A stretch of DNA of 64,000 bases. It comes from Larkinella insperata (GTDB taxonomy: Bacteria; Bacteroidota; Bacteroidia; Cytophagales; Spirosomataceae). Position 1 is the stretch's first letter; each line of letters opens with the position of its first letter. The stretch is taken from assembly GCF_026248825.1 (NCBI RefSeq), contig NZ_CP110973.1, positions 1,736,001 to 1,800,000 of the forward strand. The letters run 5' to 3'. This document shows positions 1 through 8,168 of the stretch, one piece after another. Below the pieces are notes generated by a model that worked only from the letters and a program-made list of their open reading frames with translations, was not told the DNA's origin and made no database searches. Made by a program: the position numbers and the translations under genes.

Positions 1-1
1 C

Positions 2-604
2 CATGCCGTTTTTAACGACCAGATTTACGCGTTTGCCTTCTACTGCCTGCGCAATTTGCAGTCGCTGATGACAGTCATTCTGCCGCTTGTGCTGTTCTAC
101 CGGTTTGTGGAGAAAGAATCCAACGGTTTTTACGGGATGCGTCCCAAATGGAAAGGGCTGCAGATTTACTTCATTCTGTTGTTGTGCATGGTACCGCTGA
201 TTACCTACGCATCGTTTCAGCCGTCGTTTCTGGAATCGTACCCCACCTACCGCGACACGAATGCCAACGAATTTTTCAACGTACCGGAATGGGTAACGGC
301 CCTGGTTTACGAACTGGCCTACGGCTGGGATTTTGTGCCCACGGAACTGATGTTTCGCGGTTTTCTGGTCATCGGAATGGCGCAGATTCTGGGGCGGGGG
401 GCGGTACTGCCCATGGTGATTACCTACGCGTTTATTCACTTCGGCAAGCCGCCCGGCGAAACCATCAGCTCCATTTTTGGCGGCTACATTCTCGGCGTCA
501 TTGCGCTCCAGACCCGCAGCATCTGGGGCGGTATCATCATCCACCTCGGTGTGGCCTGGCTGATGGAACTGGCGGCTTTTGTTCAGCTGGGGCTGGAAAA
601 ATAA
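2..604 (+). CDS. CPBP-family intramembrane protease (5' end outside window)
   Basis: The frame is already open at the left edge, so the N-terminus is missing and about 200 residues are visible. The visible part is highly hydrophobic with several membrane segments and ends in the CPBP/Abi layout: motif 1 TELMFRGF, then an F-I-H motif in YAFIHFGKP, then a final membrane segment GGIIIHLGVAW. CPBP proteins include CAAX-type prenyl proteases and bacteriocin-immunity proteins of the inner membrane. The family motif 1 is EExxxR; here the first Glu is Thr, so activity is uncertain. It converges on the M81 gene, with a shared hairpin between them. The family call is firm; the substrate is unknown. Confidence 0.8.
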   Translation, partial: HAVFNDQIYAFAFYCLRNLQSLMTVILPLVLFYRFVEKESNGFYGMRPKWKGLQIYFILLLCMVPLITYASFQPSFLESYPTYRDTNANEFFNVPEWVTALVYELAYGWDFVPTELMFRGFLVIGMAQILGRGAVLPMVITYAFIHFGKPPGETISSIFGGYILGVIALQTRSIWGGIIIHLGVAWLMELAAFVQLGLEK

Positions 605-606
605 AT

Positions 607-645
607 ACGGGAGTAACGAAGACCGTAGCCGTTCGTTACTCCCGT
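607..645. terminator. Shared hairpin between convergent genes
   Basis: A 14-bp perfect inverted repeat (607-620 with 632-645, loop 11 nt) lies between the two convergent stop codons. The T-rich side (TATTTATTTTTC) is read on the - strand, so it best serves the M81 peptidase transcript, but it can fold in both directions. Confidence 0.75.
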
Positions 646-665
646 TCGGTATACCAATTGGCCGA

Positions 666-2243
666 TTACTTTGCGTCTCCCGACAACGGCACAAACCGGG
701 CCGACAAATCGGGGTCTTTCATGTCTTTATCGAGCGGAAACATCGGCCGCTGGATTCGCTTGTAGGGCAACCGAAACAAGTCCTGATCGACTCCGCCGGG
801 GGTCAGGGCCATGATCCAACCCGCCTGCATGTTGTAGAGTTCGGGTTCGAGGTAGCCGATTTTCACAACCACAATGTCGGCTTTCCGCGGAGCCAGCCCC
901 AGCCGGGTGAAGTCGGCTTCCTTGTGGTACGGTTTGCGTTTCTGGGTGACAATGACGTGAACGCTGCCCACTTTCACAACCACTTCGACCTCGGCATCTT
1001 TGTCGCCCTTGACGATGGACTCAACCGTACCTTTGAGCGGAACCGGGGGCGCAAACCGGGCGTCTACGTTCGCTCCCGCCTTGCCTTCCACCTGCCCGCC
1101 AACGCCAACCGCCATCGCTTTTTTCACCAGTTCCGGATCGGGAATCGACGCGTAAATGAGCGAAGGACCGTCGGCCCGCCGAAATTCCGGACGCGCCAGA
1201 ATCTGCGTGAGCGTCCAGGTAACATCGCCCGCTCCGCCCGCCGTCGGGTTGTCGCCGGTATCGCTGATGAAGAACGGATGTTTGGGGCTGGTCAGGGCCT
1301 GGGCCAGTGACTCATCCAGCGTGCCCGTAGGAGCTACAAAATCAAACTGAGTACGGACGTTCCAGAAATCCCGGGCCAGCTTTTCGGCCGTCTGGGTTAC
1401 CTTGGCTTTATCGTCACCAACGGCCATGACCACGGCGTGGTTGCGCGGCTCGTCGGCCCAGGCGTAACCAATCCAGATAGCCGCGTCCACAATTCCCTCC
1501 TGCTTGTCGGCCAGGGGAGCTACTTGCTGGTAGAGGCTCTTGCCCGGTTCGATGCGGGTGCTGGTTTTTTCGCCCGGCAACAGGATCGGAATGGGAATCC
1601 AGGCTTTATAGGCCGGTTTGCCTTTACCGCTTTTAAGCCGCTCCAGCAGGTTAACCACGGCGCGCTCCTTGGTCTGCATGGCATCTTCGTGCGGAGCCAG
1701 CCGGTAGCACGTCATCAGGTCAGTATTTTGCGCCAGCCGCCACGACACGTTCCCGTGCAAGTCCATCGACGTGGAAATAAGCGTCTTGTAGCCAACAACT
1801 TTCCGGATCCGGATCAGAAAATCTCCTTCCGGATCGTCCAGGCCCTGAACGCTCATGGCGCCGTGAATATCGAAGTACAGGCCGTCGTAAGGCCCGTATT
1901 TTTTAAGCGTATCCAGCGTCTGATTCACCAGCGATTCGTAGGCTTCCCGCGTTACAGCCCCGCCCGGCAGGGATTTACCCACCACGGCAGGCAGCCAGAG
2001 CGCCTGTTTGCGCAGGGGCGATACGGGCATCATAAATGGGTAAGCGTTGAACACCTCCGGACCGTAACGGGCGTGAAAAGCGGGCTCAAGCGTAACGGCC
2101 GGGGAAAACGTGCTGGATTCAATGCCCAGACCGGCAATGGCAACGCGGGGTAACGGCTTCTGCCCGGCGGTAGTGTTCGACTGGGCAACGCCCGAGTAAA
2201 TGCTGAAAAAACAGGCGACAAGGCCTAAGAAAAGCTGTTTCAT
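666..2243 (-). CDS. M81 family (MlrC-like) metallopeptidase, secreted
   Basis: 525 residues beginning with a signal peptide (MKQLFLGLVACFFSIYSGVAQS). The body matches the M81/MlrC family: RVAIAGLGIESSTFSP near the N-terminus, YDGLYFDIHGAM (metal-binding Asp/His) in the middle, DTGDNPTAGGAGD at about residue 330, and a C-terminal MlrC domain. MlrC of microcystin degraders cleaves linearised microcystin; most family members have no known substrate, so the substrate here is open. The export signal suggests a periplasmic or outer-membrane location. It is transcribed alone, divergent from the Crp/Fnr gene. Confidence 0.85.
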   Translation of the reverse strand: MKQLFLGLVACFFSIYSGVAQSNTTAGQKPLPRVAIAGLGIESSTFSPAVTLEPAFHARYGPEVFNAYPFMMPVSPLRKQALWLPAVVGKSLPGGAVTREAYESLVNQTLDTLKKYGPYDGLYFDIHGAMSVQGLDDPEGDFLIRIRKVVGYKTLISTSMDLHGNVSWRLAQNTDLMTCYRLAPHEDAMQTKERAVVNLLERLKSGKGKPAYKAWIPIPILLPGEKTSTRIEPGKSLYQQVAPLADKQEGIVDAAIWIGYAWADEPRNHAVVMAVGDDKAKVTQTAEKLARDFWNVRTQFDFVAPTGTLDESLAQALTSPKHPFFISDTGDNPTAGGAGDVTWTLTQILARPEFRRADGPSLIYASIPDPELVKKAMAVGVGGQVEGKAGANVDARFAPPVPLKGTVESIVKGDKDAEVEVVVKVGSVHVIVTQKRKPYHKEADFTRLGLAPRKADIVVVKIGYLEPELYNMQAGWIMALTPGGVDQDLFRLPYKRIQRPMFPLDKDMKDPDLSARFVPLSGDAK

Positions 2244-2437
2244 GCCTACAATTTAAATTATTTTAAAGAGTCGGCAAGGCATTTAATGATTTTGACGAAA
2301 ACCCGCCTGGTGGATACCAAAAATTCAAAAGGTTATCCAATTTGCGTTCAGGATAGCTCATTTATAAACCCAGATTGTGCAAAACCGGTGTATATTTCCG
2401 TATCACGAGTTCTTTCCAGAACAGGCCACAAACCGAT

Positions 2438-3013
2438 ATGCCAGAACGACTTCTGAATCACCTGACCCGATTTGTAACCGTACCGGCTGAAGACCACGCC
2501 AGGATCGTGCCTTTTTTCCGGCCCATAACGCTGGCCAAAAAAGAAAACCTGGTGGAAGCCGGGCAACTCTGCCGGGCGAATTACTTCGTGTTGAAAGGCT
2601 ATCTGCGGATGTTCTTTGTAAACGAAAAAGGCGTGGAACACACCACCCAGTTTGCCCTCGAAAACTGGTGGCTGACGGACGACATGGCTTTCCAGCAACG
2701 CCGAATCACGAATTTCTACATTCAGGCCGTGGAAAAAACCGAGGTGCTGGCCATCGATTTTCAGGCCCAGGAAGAGCTTTGCGCGCAGTTTCCCCAACTC
2801 GAACGGTATTTCCGACTGATTTATCAGAAAGCCTACGCGGCTGCTCAGCTTCGCATCAGGTATCTGTACGATTTTTCGCGGGAGGAGCTGTACCACCACT
2901 TTCATGACCGCTATCCCGATTTCGTCCAGCGCGTTCCGCAGTATCTGCTGGCGTCGTTTTTGGGTTTCACGCCCGAATACCTCAGCGAAATCAGGAAGAA
3001 AAAGCGTTCTTAA
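2438..3013 (+). CDS. Crp/Fnr-family transcriptional regulator
   Basis: About 191 residues from ATG 2438; the frame extends further upstream, but the N-terminus MPERLLNHLTRFV is the usual one for this group. A cyclic-nucleotide-binding-like beta roll comes first (VEAGQLCRANYFVLKGYLRMF), followed by a C-terminal helix-turn-helix ending LASFLGFTPEYLSEIRKKK. The ligand-pocket residues of true CRP are not conserved, so the effector is unknown. The AhpD-like gene starts 66 nt downstream and has its own promoter; regulator plus carboxymuconolactone decarboxylase-like protein is a common Bacteroidota pair, so that gene is the likely target. Confidence 0.85.
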   Translation: MPERLLNHLTRFVTVPAEDHARIVPFFRPITLAKKENLVEAGQLCRANYFVLKGYLRMFFVNEKGVEHTTQFALENWWLTDDMAFQQRRITNFYIQAVEKTEVLAIDFQAQEELCAQFPQLERYFRLIYQKAYAAAQLRIRYLYDFSREELYHHFHDRYPDFVQRVPQYLLASFLGFTPEYLSEIRKKKRS

Positions 3014-3024
3014 ACCCGTTTAAG

Positions 3025-3053
3025 TTTTTCCGGAAAGCCGCTGTCTACTTTTG
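3025..3053 (+). promoter_or_regulatory. Bacteroidota-type promoter for the AhpD-like gene
   Basis: A perfect -7 box TACTTTTG (consensus TAnnTTTG) lies at 3046-3053, with a T-rich -33 region (TTTTTC) at 3025-3030. The start codon of the AhpD-like gene follows 27 nt downstream. Confidence 0.65.
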
Positions 3054-3079
3054 TCCCATCACCAGAAGACACGTATACA

Positions 3080-3520
3080 ATGGAAAAGCGAATTAACATT
3101 CAGGTTATTGAACCCCAGGCGTTTAAGGCCATGTATGGGCTGGAAGGGTATCTGCAAACCGCCCAATTGACCAAAACGCACAAGGACCTGATCAAAATCC
3201 GGGCATCCCAACTCAACGGCTGCGCCTTCTGCATTGATATGCACACGAAAGAAGCCCTGAAAGCCGGCGAAACCCCGCAGCGGATTTTTCTGCTGAACGC
3301 CTGGAAGGAGACCGAGCTGTTCACCGAAGAGGAAAAAGTGATTCTGGCCCTAACGGAGCAGGTCACGCTGATTCATCAGAACGGCGTGACGGCTGACCTC
3401 TATCAGCAGGCTGAAAAACTGTTTGATAGTCACTATCTGGCGCAGATCATCATGGCCATCGTTACCATCAATGCCTGGAACCGGATTGCCATCAGTACGC
3501 ACCTGGAATTGGGCAAATAA
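3080..3520 (+). CDS. Carboxymuconolactone decarboxylase-family (AhpD-like) protein
   Basis: 146 residues, all-helical AhpD fold. The redox motif is intact: Cys48-x2-Cys51-x3-His55 in NGCAFCIDMH. AhpD-like proteins reduce peroxide-related substrates through this Cys pair; members of this length are usually annotated as alkylhydroperoxidase-domain proteins with unknown partners. The protein is cytoplasmic, with no signal peptide. It sits just downstream of a Crp/Fnr regulator, suggesting a small stress-response unit, but it has its own -7 box. Confidence 0.88.
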   Translation: MEKRINIQVIEPQAFKAMYGLEGYLQTAQLTKTHKDLIKIRASQLNGCAFCIDMHTKEALKAGETPQRIFLLNAWKETELFTEEEKVILALTEQVTLIHQNGVTADLYQQAEKLFDSHYLAQIIMAIVTINAWNRIAISTHLELGK

Positions 3521-3538
3521 GCCCGAAGAGCCGTTTTA

Positions 3539-5188
3539 TCACTTGAAAACCGGCTTCCGGCGAAGAAAGACAAAACCGGCTTCCTCCTGAATAATCTCCA
3601 GATTCGGATTGTAGCGAAACTGATCGATGTTGATGTTGCGGGTGACAAAAAAAGCGGGTTTGTCAACCGGGCCATTGATCAGCCAGTCTTCGCGGTAGCT
3701 GTTGGGGTTGGTCGGCGGTTTTTTCCGGAAATAGAACAGGTGGGCGTAACTTTTATAGCCGATGGGTTCAATATACACATCCTGGCCCTGTTTGGCTTCG
3801 TAAAAGTCGATAACGGCGCCCTGGGTATACCGTTCAATTTTGGGAACAATCGTCGGCAACACCAACCACAGCAGCAACGGTGTAGCCATAAATAAACCTA
3901 CGATGCTCCGGAGGGGTTGCGACCGCCGAAACCACAGAATTGCGGCAATTGCCAGACCGTAAGCCGCTCCGATGATCCACTCCCACCCCGCCCACTCTAC
4001 CGGTGCGGTCAGGTTGGCAGCCGCAAAGCGGTCTTTGATGTGCGGGATGAGGGCCGCGGCATTCATCCCCACCAGCGGCAGGGCGGCAATCAGCAGGCCC
4101 AGCACACCCCCGATGATGGCAATACCGCCTGTCAGCCAGCGGTTCCAGCTCAATTGCCCCTTCAGATAGCCGTACAAAACCGTTGCGGCCAGGTACGAAA
4201 CCGGAAACCAGGCCATCGACGAGTAATGCACGATCTTGGTTTTGACGATGGAAAAGAGAATCATCACCACCCAGAACAAAATGACCATCCAGCGCCGGAA
4301 AAAAACCGTTTGCTCGGTTTGTCCGTGGGTTGCACTCGGAAGAAAACCGCGAATGGCCAGCAGCGACATAGGAAAACAGCCCAGCAGAACAACCACAAAA
4401 TGGTAGTAAAACGGCTGCTGATGCCCCGCGTCGGGCGTCGAGAAAAGCCGGATCTGGTAGCGAATAAATTCCTCAAAAAACCACCAGCCGTTTTTGATCA
4501 GTTCCAGACCAAACCAGACCGAAGCCACCGCCAGGGCACAACCGAAAAAAGCCAGCCCGTTCCGGACGCTGAGAATCGGGCGAAACCGTTGAAGCGCCCA
4601 GTACACCAAAAAGGTCAGCCCGAGCAGTAAACCGCCCACGGGCCCTTTGGTCAGCACCGCCAGCCCGACAAACAGGCCCGACAAGACCGTCTGGCCGGTT
4701 GCTCGGGCAGTACCGTAAGCCGCTACCGCCCGCGCCATAAACCAGACACTCAGGAAGATAAACAGGTTAAACGTCGGGTCGATGATACCGGATTTGAAAT
4801 ACAGGTGGGGCGTCAGGGAACCGAAATAAGCCAGCGCCCACAGCACCCCAAACCGCTCGTCGACCATTTTTTTACCAATCGAATAGAGCACCAGCAGGGT
4901 AATAATACCGACCACCGCGTTTGGCAGCCTAGCCGCAAACTCGCCAATTCCGAACAGCTTCATCGCCAGCACCTGCAGCCAGAAAAACAAGGGCGGTTTT
5001 TCCCAGAAAGGCTGAAAGTTGATTTGCACACGGGTGTAGTTGCCCGTTTCGATCATTTCCCGCGCCGACTCCGCAAAATTGATTTCGTCCCAATCGAACA
5101 GGTGAACGCGGCCCAAAAACGGGAAGTAAAAAAAGGCGCCAACCAGAATAATCAATACGGGAATAAAGCGCGACGGAATTCGGGGCAT
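3539..5188 (-). CDS. ArnT/PMT-like glycosyltransferase (GT39/GT83 type), integral membrane
   Basis: 549 residues with a dozen or so predicted membrane segments. The first periplasmic loop carries the acidic motif DWDEINFAESAREM, followed by FWEKPPLFFWLQ, both typical of the dolichyl-phosphate-mannose/ArnT (4-amino-4-deoxy-L-arabinose transferase) superfamily. These enzymes move a sugar from a polyprenyl-phosphate carrier to lipid A, protein or another envelope acceptor. The C-terminal soluble part is about 100 residues. The donor and acceptor cannot be read from sequence. It is a single gene, divergent from mog. Confidence 0.85.
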   Translation of the reverse strand: MPRIPSRFIPVLIILVGAFFYFPFLGRVHLFDWDEINFAESAREMIETGNYTRVQINFQPFWEKPPLFFWLQVLAMKLFGIGEFAARLPNAVVGIITLLVLYSIGKKMVDERFGVLWALAYFGSLTPHLYFKSGIIDPTFNLFIFLSVWFMARAVAAYGTARATGQTVLSGLFVGLAVLTKGPVGGLLLGLTFLVYWALQRFRPILSVRNGLAFFGCALAVASVWFGLELIKNGWWFFEEFIRYQIRLFSTPDAGHQQPFYYHFVVVLLGCFPMSLLAIRGFLPSATHGQTEQTVFFRRWMVILFWVVMILFSIVKTKIVHYSSMAWFPVSYLAATVLYGYLKGQLSWNRWLTGGIAIIGGVLGLLIAALPLVGMNAAALIPHIKDRFAAANLTAPVEWAGWEWIIGAAYGLAIAAILWFRRSQPLRSIVGLFMATPLLLWLVLPTIVPKIERYTQGAVIDFYEAKQGQDVYIEPIGYKSYAHLFYFRKKPPTNPNSYREDWLINGPVDKPAFFVTRNINIDQFRYNPNLEIIQEEAGFVFLRRKPVFK

Positions 5189-5207
5189 AGCGTTGGGGTT
5201 GATTTTG

Positions 5208-5215
5208 CAAAAGTA
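5208..5215 (-). promoter_or_regulatory. -7 box upstream of the ArnT-like gene
   Basis: A perfect TACTTTTG on the - strand followed by C, 19 nt before the ATG at 5188. No clear -33 box is visible at the usual distance. Confidence 0.55.
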
Positions 5216-5248
5216 CGGAAACTCCCCGTTCGGTAGTGCGGCAGCGTA

Positions 5249-5256
5249 TATCTTTG
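5249..5256 (+). promoter_or_regulatory. -7 box upstream of mog
   Basis: A perfect TATCTTTG, 25 nt before the mog ATG. The divergent promoters of the ArnT-like gene and mog lie within 50 bp of each other. Confidence 0.55.
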
Positions 5257-5281
5257 CGGCTTCATCTTACCAACGCTTCTG

Positions 5282-5818
5282 ATGGCAACCCAAATTCGCA
5301 TTGGCGTAATCAACGTGTCCGACCGGGCCAGCGCGGGCATTTACGAAGACATTCCCGGCAAAGCCGTGGTCGGTTTACTGACGAAATACCTGAACTGCGC
5401 GTGGGAACCGGTCTACCGCGTCATTCCCGATGAGCAGCCCCAACTGGAAGCCACCCTGACGGAGTTGGCCGACACGGAAGGCTGCTGTCTGGTGGTGACC
5501 ACGGGCGGAACCGGCCCGGCCCGGCGCGACGTGACCCCCGAAGCCACCGAAGCCGTCTGCCAAAAGATGCTGCCGGGATTCGGAGAGCTGATGCGGCAGG
5601 AAAGCCTGAAGTATGTGCCGACGGCCATTTTGTCGCGCCAGACCGCCGGTATTCGCAACCAGACCCTGATTGTCAATCTGCCCGGTAAACCCACGGCCAT
5701 CGAGCAATGCCTGTCGGTCGTTTTTCCGGCGATTCCGTACTGCATCGACCTGATCGGCGGCCCTTACCTGACCACGCACGAAGACGTAATGAAAGTTTTC
5801 CGGCCCAAGTCAAGCTAA
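5282..5818 (+). CDS. mog: Molybdopterin adenylyltransferase Mog
   Basis: 178 residues, the usual length for MogA. It carries the MoaB/Mog signature TTGGTGPARRDVTPEAT (about residues 76-92) and NLPGKPTAIEQCL near the C-terminus. Mog adenylates molybdopterin with ATP before molybdate insertion, in the cytoplasm. No other Mo-cofactor gene is in the window. The stop codon is one base from the stop of the convergent phosphoribosyltransferase-like gene. Confidence 0.92.
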   Translation: MATQIRIGVINVSDRASAGIYEDIPGKAVVGLLTKYLNCAWEPVYRVIPDEQPQLEATLTELADTEGCCLVVTTGGTGPARRDVTPEATEAVCQKMLPGFGELMRQESLKYVPTAILSRQTAGIRNQTLIVNLPGKPTAIEQCLSVVFPAIPYCIDLIGGPYLTTHEDVMKVFRPKSS

Positions 5819-5819
5819 C

Positions 5820-7106
5820 TTACAATTGATTACCGAGGCCGTCGAGTTGGTCCTCAATCCAGTCCATACCGCGACCCAGCAGGGCCTGCATCAAACAAAC
5901 ACGGTTGTCAAAATCATCGTTGCCGGTTTCTTCGCTGTTCATAAAATCGCGGACCAGTCGGGCATTTTCGTTGACCTGTGGGTTCGTCACAATCTCGTCG
6001 CCATCGGTGCGGTATTCGGAAAAGGCGGGTAGTTCGGAGTCGAAGTGCTGGTAGAAGAGGTGGCCACGCGCCGTCCGAACGGCACACAAAATGCCGCTGC
6101 CCCGGCTGGTGGAGGGGGCCAGACTACCTTCCAGTCCTTTTTTCAGGACAATAACGGCATCAAAACCGGCCATGAGCGCCAGTTCCGCCGTCTTTATCTG
6201 TGATTTTACCTGAAAAACGGACGTAACCAGAATGCGGGCGCTGCACGGGTTCAGGATGCGTTCGAGCGTTGACAGGAACGGGCGTTTCAAGATAACGCGT
6301 CGGCGATCAACCCAGCGATTCAGGGCGGGCGAGAGCGCTTTCTGATCGAGCACCCAGCCAAACGGTTCCGGGGGCGTATTGATTTCGTGGTTGCTCTGCA
6401 GCATCTGACACCCCAGGTACAAATAAAGGTCGTGGGCGTTGAGCGTATATTTAGGACCCGGTGTCCGGCCAACAACCGATAGCGCCCCGTATCCGCGCTG
6501 CTCGAAAAAATGAGCCAGCAGGGGCGTAATCAGGTAGGTATGTTCAACCCCGTCGAACGGTTCGGCAATCTGCACCAGCGGCCGGTCCATGCAGCTCAAC
6601 TGCCGAAAACCGGGCGTAATGGTTTCCATAGCGGCATTGTACAACCCGCGGTACTCATCGTTGGTCTCGTTCCGCACGCGCAGAATGCTGGTAGCCATGC
6701 CTTTAAACGTCTCACAATTTTCGTCCGTGAACAGGAAGTTCCCCAATTGGTGCGCTTCACTCGAACGAAGAATGTGGCCTTTCAGCAGTTTTGTAGCAAT
6801 TGGAAATAGATTGGAAGGGAGATCCGGACAAACTTTATTAATAAAAAAAGTGGGATTCAGAAAGGAATCTTTTCCGAAAACCTGCTCGAGGGAACGCTCT
6901 TCCGGGGTAGGGCCTTTGGCCAGCAAAGCACCCAGGAAAGCCCCTTTCTGCAAAGGGTCCGCCTGGTCCGACAGCAGCACCTGCCGACATTCCTCCATCA
7001 GGGCGGACGGTAGTGGCCGGCTATTTTGCTTCCCGATTCCGATGTGCTGAATACCCCGCCCCAGCGCAGTTGCGGTAGGATCAGCGAGGAATTGCGGTTG
7101 ATACAT
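5820..7106 (-). CDS. Anthranilate phosphoribosyltransferase-like protein (TrpD superfamily, function unknown)
   Basis: 428 residues from ATG 7106. The N-terminal helical part looks like the TrpD/thymidine-phosphorylase fold (QKGAFLGALLAKGPTPEE), and VEHTYLITPLLAHFFEQRGYGALSVVGRTPGPK aligns with the glycosyltransferase-family-3 core. The canonical PRPP loop GTGGD is replaced by EPFDG, so it is unlikely to be the tryptophan enzyme; no trp genes are nearby. Relatives occur near nitrate or molybdoenzyme genes in some bacteria, and here it faces mog, which is suggestive only. The upstream region is AT-rich. Confidence 0.6.
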   Translation of the reverse strand: MYQPQFLADPTATALGRGIQHIGIGKQNSRPLPSALMEECRQVLLSDQADPLQKGAFLGALLAKGPTPEERSLEQVFGKDSFLNPTFFINKVCPDLPSNLFPIATKLLKGHILRSSEAHQLGNFLFTDENCETFKGMATSILRVRNETNDEYRGLYNAAMETITPGFRQLSCMDRPLVQIAEPFDGVEHTYLITPLLAHFFEQRGYGALSVVGRTPGPKYTLNAHDLYLYLGCQMLQSNHEINTPPEPFGWVLDQKALSPALNRWVDRRRVILKRPFLSTLERILNPCSARILVTSVFQVKSQIKTAELALMAGFDAVIVLKKGLEGSLAPSTSRGSGILCAVRTARGHLFYQHFDSELPAFSEYRTDGDEIVTNPQVNENARLVRDFMNSEETGNDDFDNRVCLMQALLGRGMDWIEDQLDGLGNQL

Positions 7107-7112
7107 AAGCAA

Positions 7113-7398
7113 TGATCACCTTGGAATTATAGCCGAATTTATAAAAAGAGCGATAGTTTACCGAAAAGCCCAACTATATTTAAGCAGTATTTTCAATAAA
7201 TACCAATTATTTATTGGCATATGACTATTTTATCAATTTATATTTTGGAGTAAAATAAATTTTGCCAAATTTCCGATTACAATTGCAAGACGCGTTAAGA
7301 TAGGGTTAAAGATGAGCGCTTTTCCCAAGTGAAAGGCAACCCACCAAACTATTTACCGCTGTGATGTAATTATTTTAAGAAAAAATAAGAATTCGGTC
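7113..7398. other. AT-rich intergenic region
   Basis: About 286 bp without a supported gene, clearly richer in A/T than its surroundings, especially 7160-7275. It holds the promoter region of the TrpD-like gene and the 3' end region of the PAP2 gene. I see no repeat, tRNA or clean terminator in it. Confidence 0.6.
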
Positions 7399-8055
7399 TC
7401 ATGAACGCCGGAATCGGAAACGCCGGTCATGCCAGGCTTTGGGATTTCGATCCCAGTACCGGTTCAGAAATAAGAAGACGGCAACGGACGTAGCCGTCCC
7501 GATGATTGAACCAACGTAAATGTCTTCCACGAAGTGCTGAAAGAGATAAACCCGCGAGTAAGCCGTGATGATCGCCAGCAGCGCCCAGAACCAGCCCCGG
7601 CTTTTCTGCTCGTCGAGCAGGGCCAGCAGACAGAAAATGGCAAAAGCGGTGGTAGAATGACCCGACGGAAAACTGTTGTAGCTGTGAATATCCAGCCCCT
7701 CGATTACCCGGTATTGCCAGGTTGAGTGCTCAAAATACTTCAAGGGCCGCAGTGATTCCGAAAAAACCAGCTGTTTCAACACCCGGACGATGGCGGTAGA
7801 CAGGAGGAAGGAAGCCGCCCCCATCAGCGCAAACCGAAACGAACGGAAAGCCAGCGCCACGGTGACCATAACGGCAAAGGCGCCGTCGCCCAGGTACGTC
7901 ACGTTGCGGAAAAACAGATCGGCGCTGGGCGCGTTGCGGGCGTTGACCCATTGCATCAATTCCGTTTTGCTATAGATCAGCATCAAAATGCTGACCAGCG
8001 TGAAGGCACTCAGGTAGACGATAAAAAACGAGCGGTTTCGGGCGAATATATCCAT
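7399..8055 (-). CDS. PAP2-family membrane phosphatase
   Basis: 218 residues from ATG 8055, with about six membrane segments. The three phosphatase motifs are present: K-x8-RP (KQLVFSESLRP, about 94-104), PSGH (130-133) and SR-x5-H-x3-D (167-178); the first is slightly longer than the K-x6-RP consensus. Family members remove phosphate from undecaprenyl pyrophosphate, phosphatidate or lipid A. The substrate cannot be chosen here, but cell-wall carrier recycling (BacA-like) is plausible. A TATTTTTG box lies only 7 nt before the ATG. Confidence 0.85.
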   Translation of the reverse strand: MDIFARNRSFFIVYLSAFTLVSILMLIYSKTELMQWVNARNAPSADLFFRNVTYLGDGAFAVMVTVALAFRSFRFALMGAASFLLSTAIVRVLKQLVFSESLRPLKYFEHSTWQYRVIEGLDIHSYNSFPSGHSTTAFAIFCLLALLDEQKSRGWFWALLAIITAYSRVYLFQHFVEDIYVGSIIGTATSVAVFLFLNRYWDRNPKAWHDRRFRFRRS

Positions 8056-8117
8056 GGGCGACAAAAATAAAAAGCAAACAAATTAAAGCGCAGCAGGCTG
8101 TAAATTACCTGCTAATC

Positions 8118-8148
8118 TTTTATGGTTCAGAAATAGTTTGTAACTTTG
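8118..8148 (+). promoter_or_regulatory. Promoter of yceD-rpmF
   Basis: A perfect -7 box TAACTTTG lies at 8141-8148, with a T-rich -33 element (TTTT) at 8118-8121, spacing 19 nt. The GTG start of the YceD-family gene is 21 nt downstream. Confidence 0.65.
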
Positions 8149-8168
8149 CGGACTATTTTGAGAAGAGC

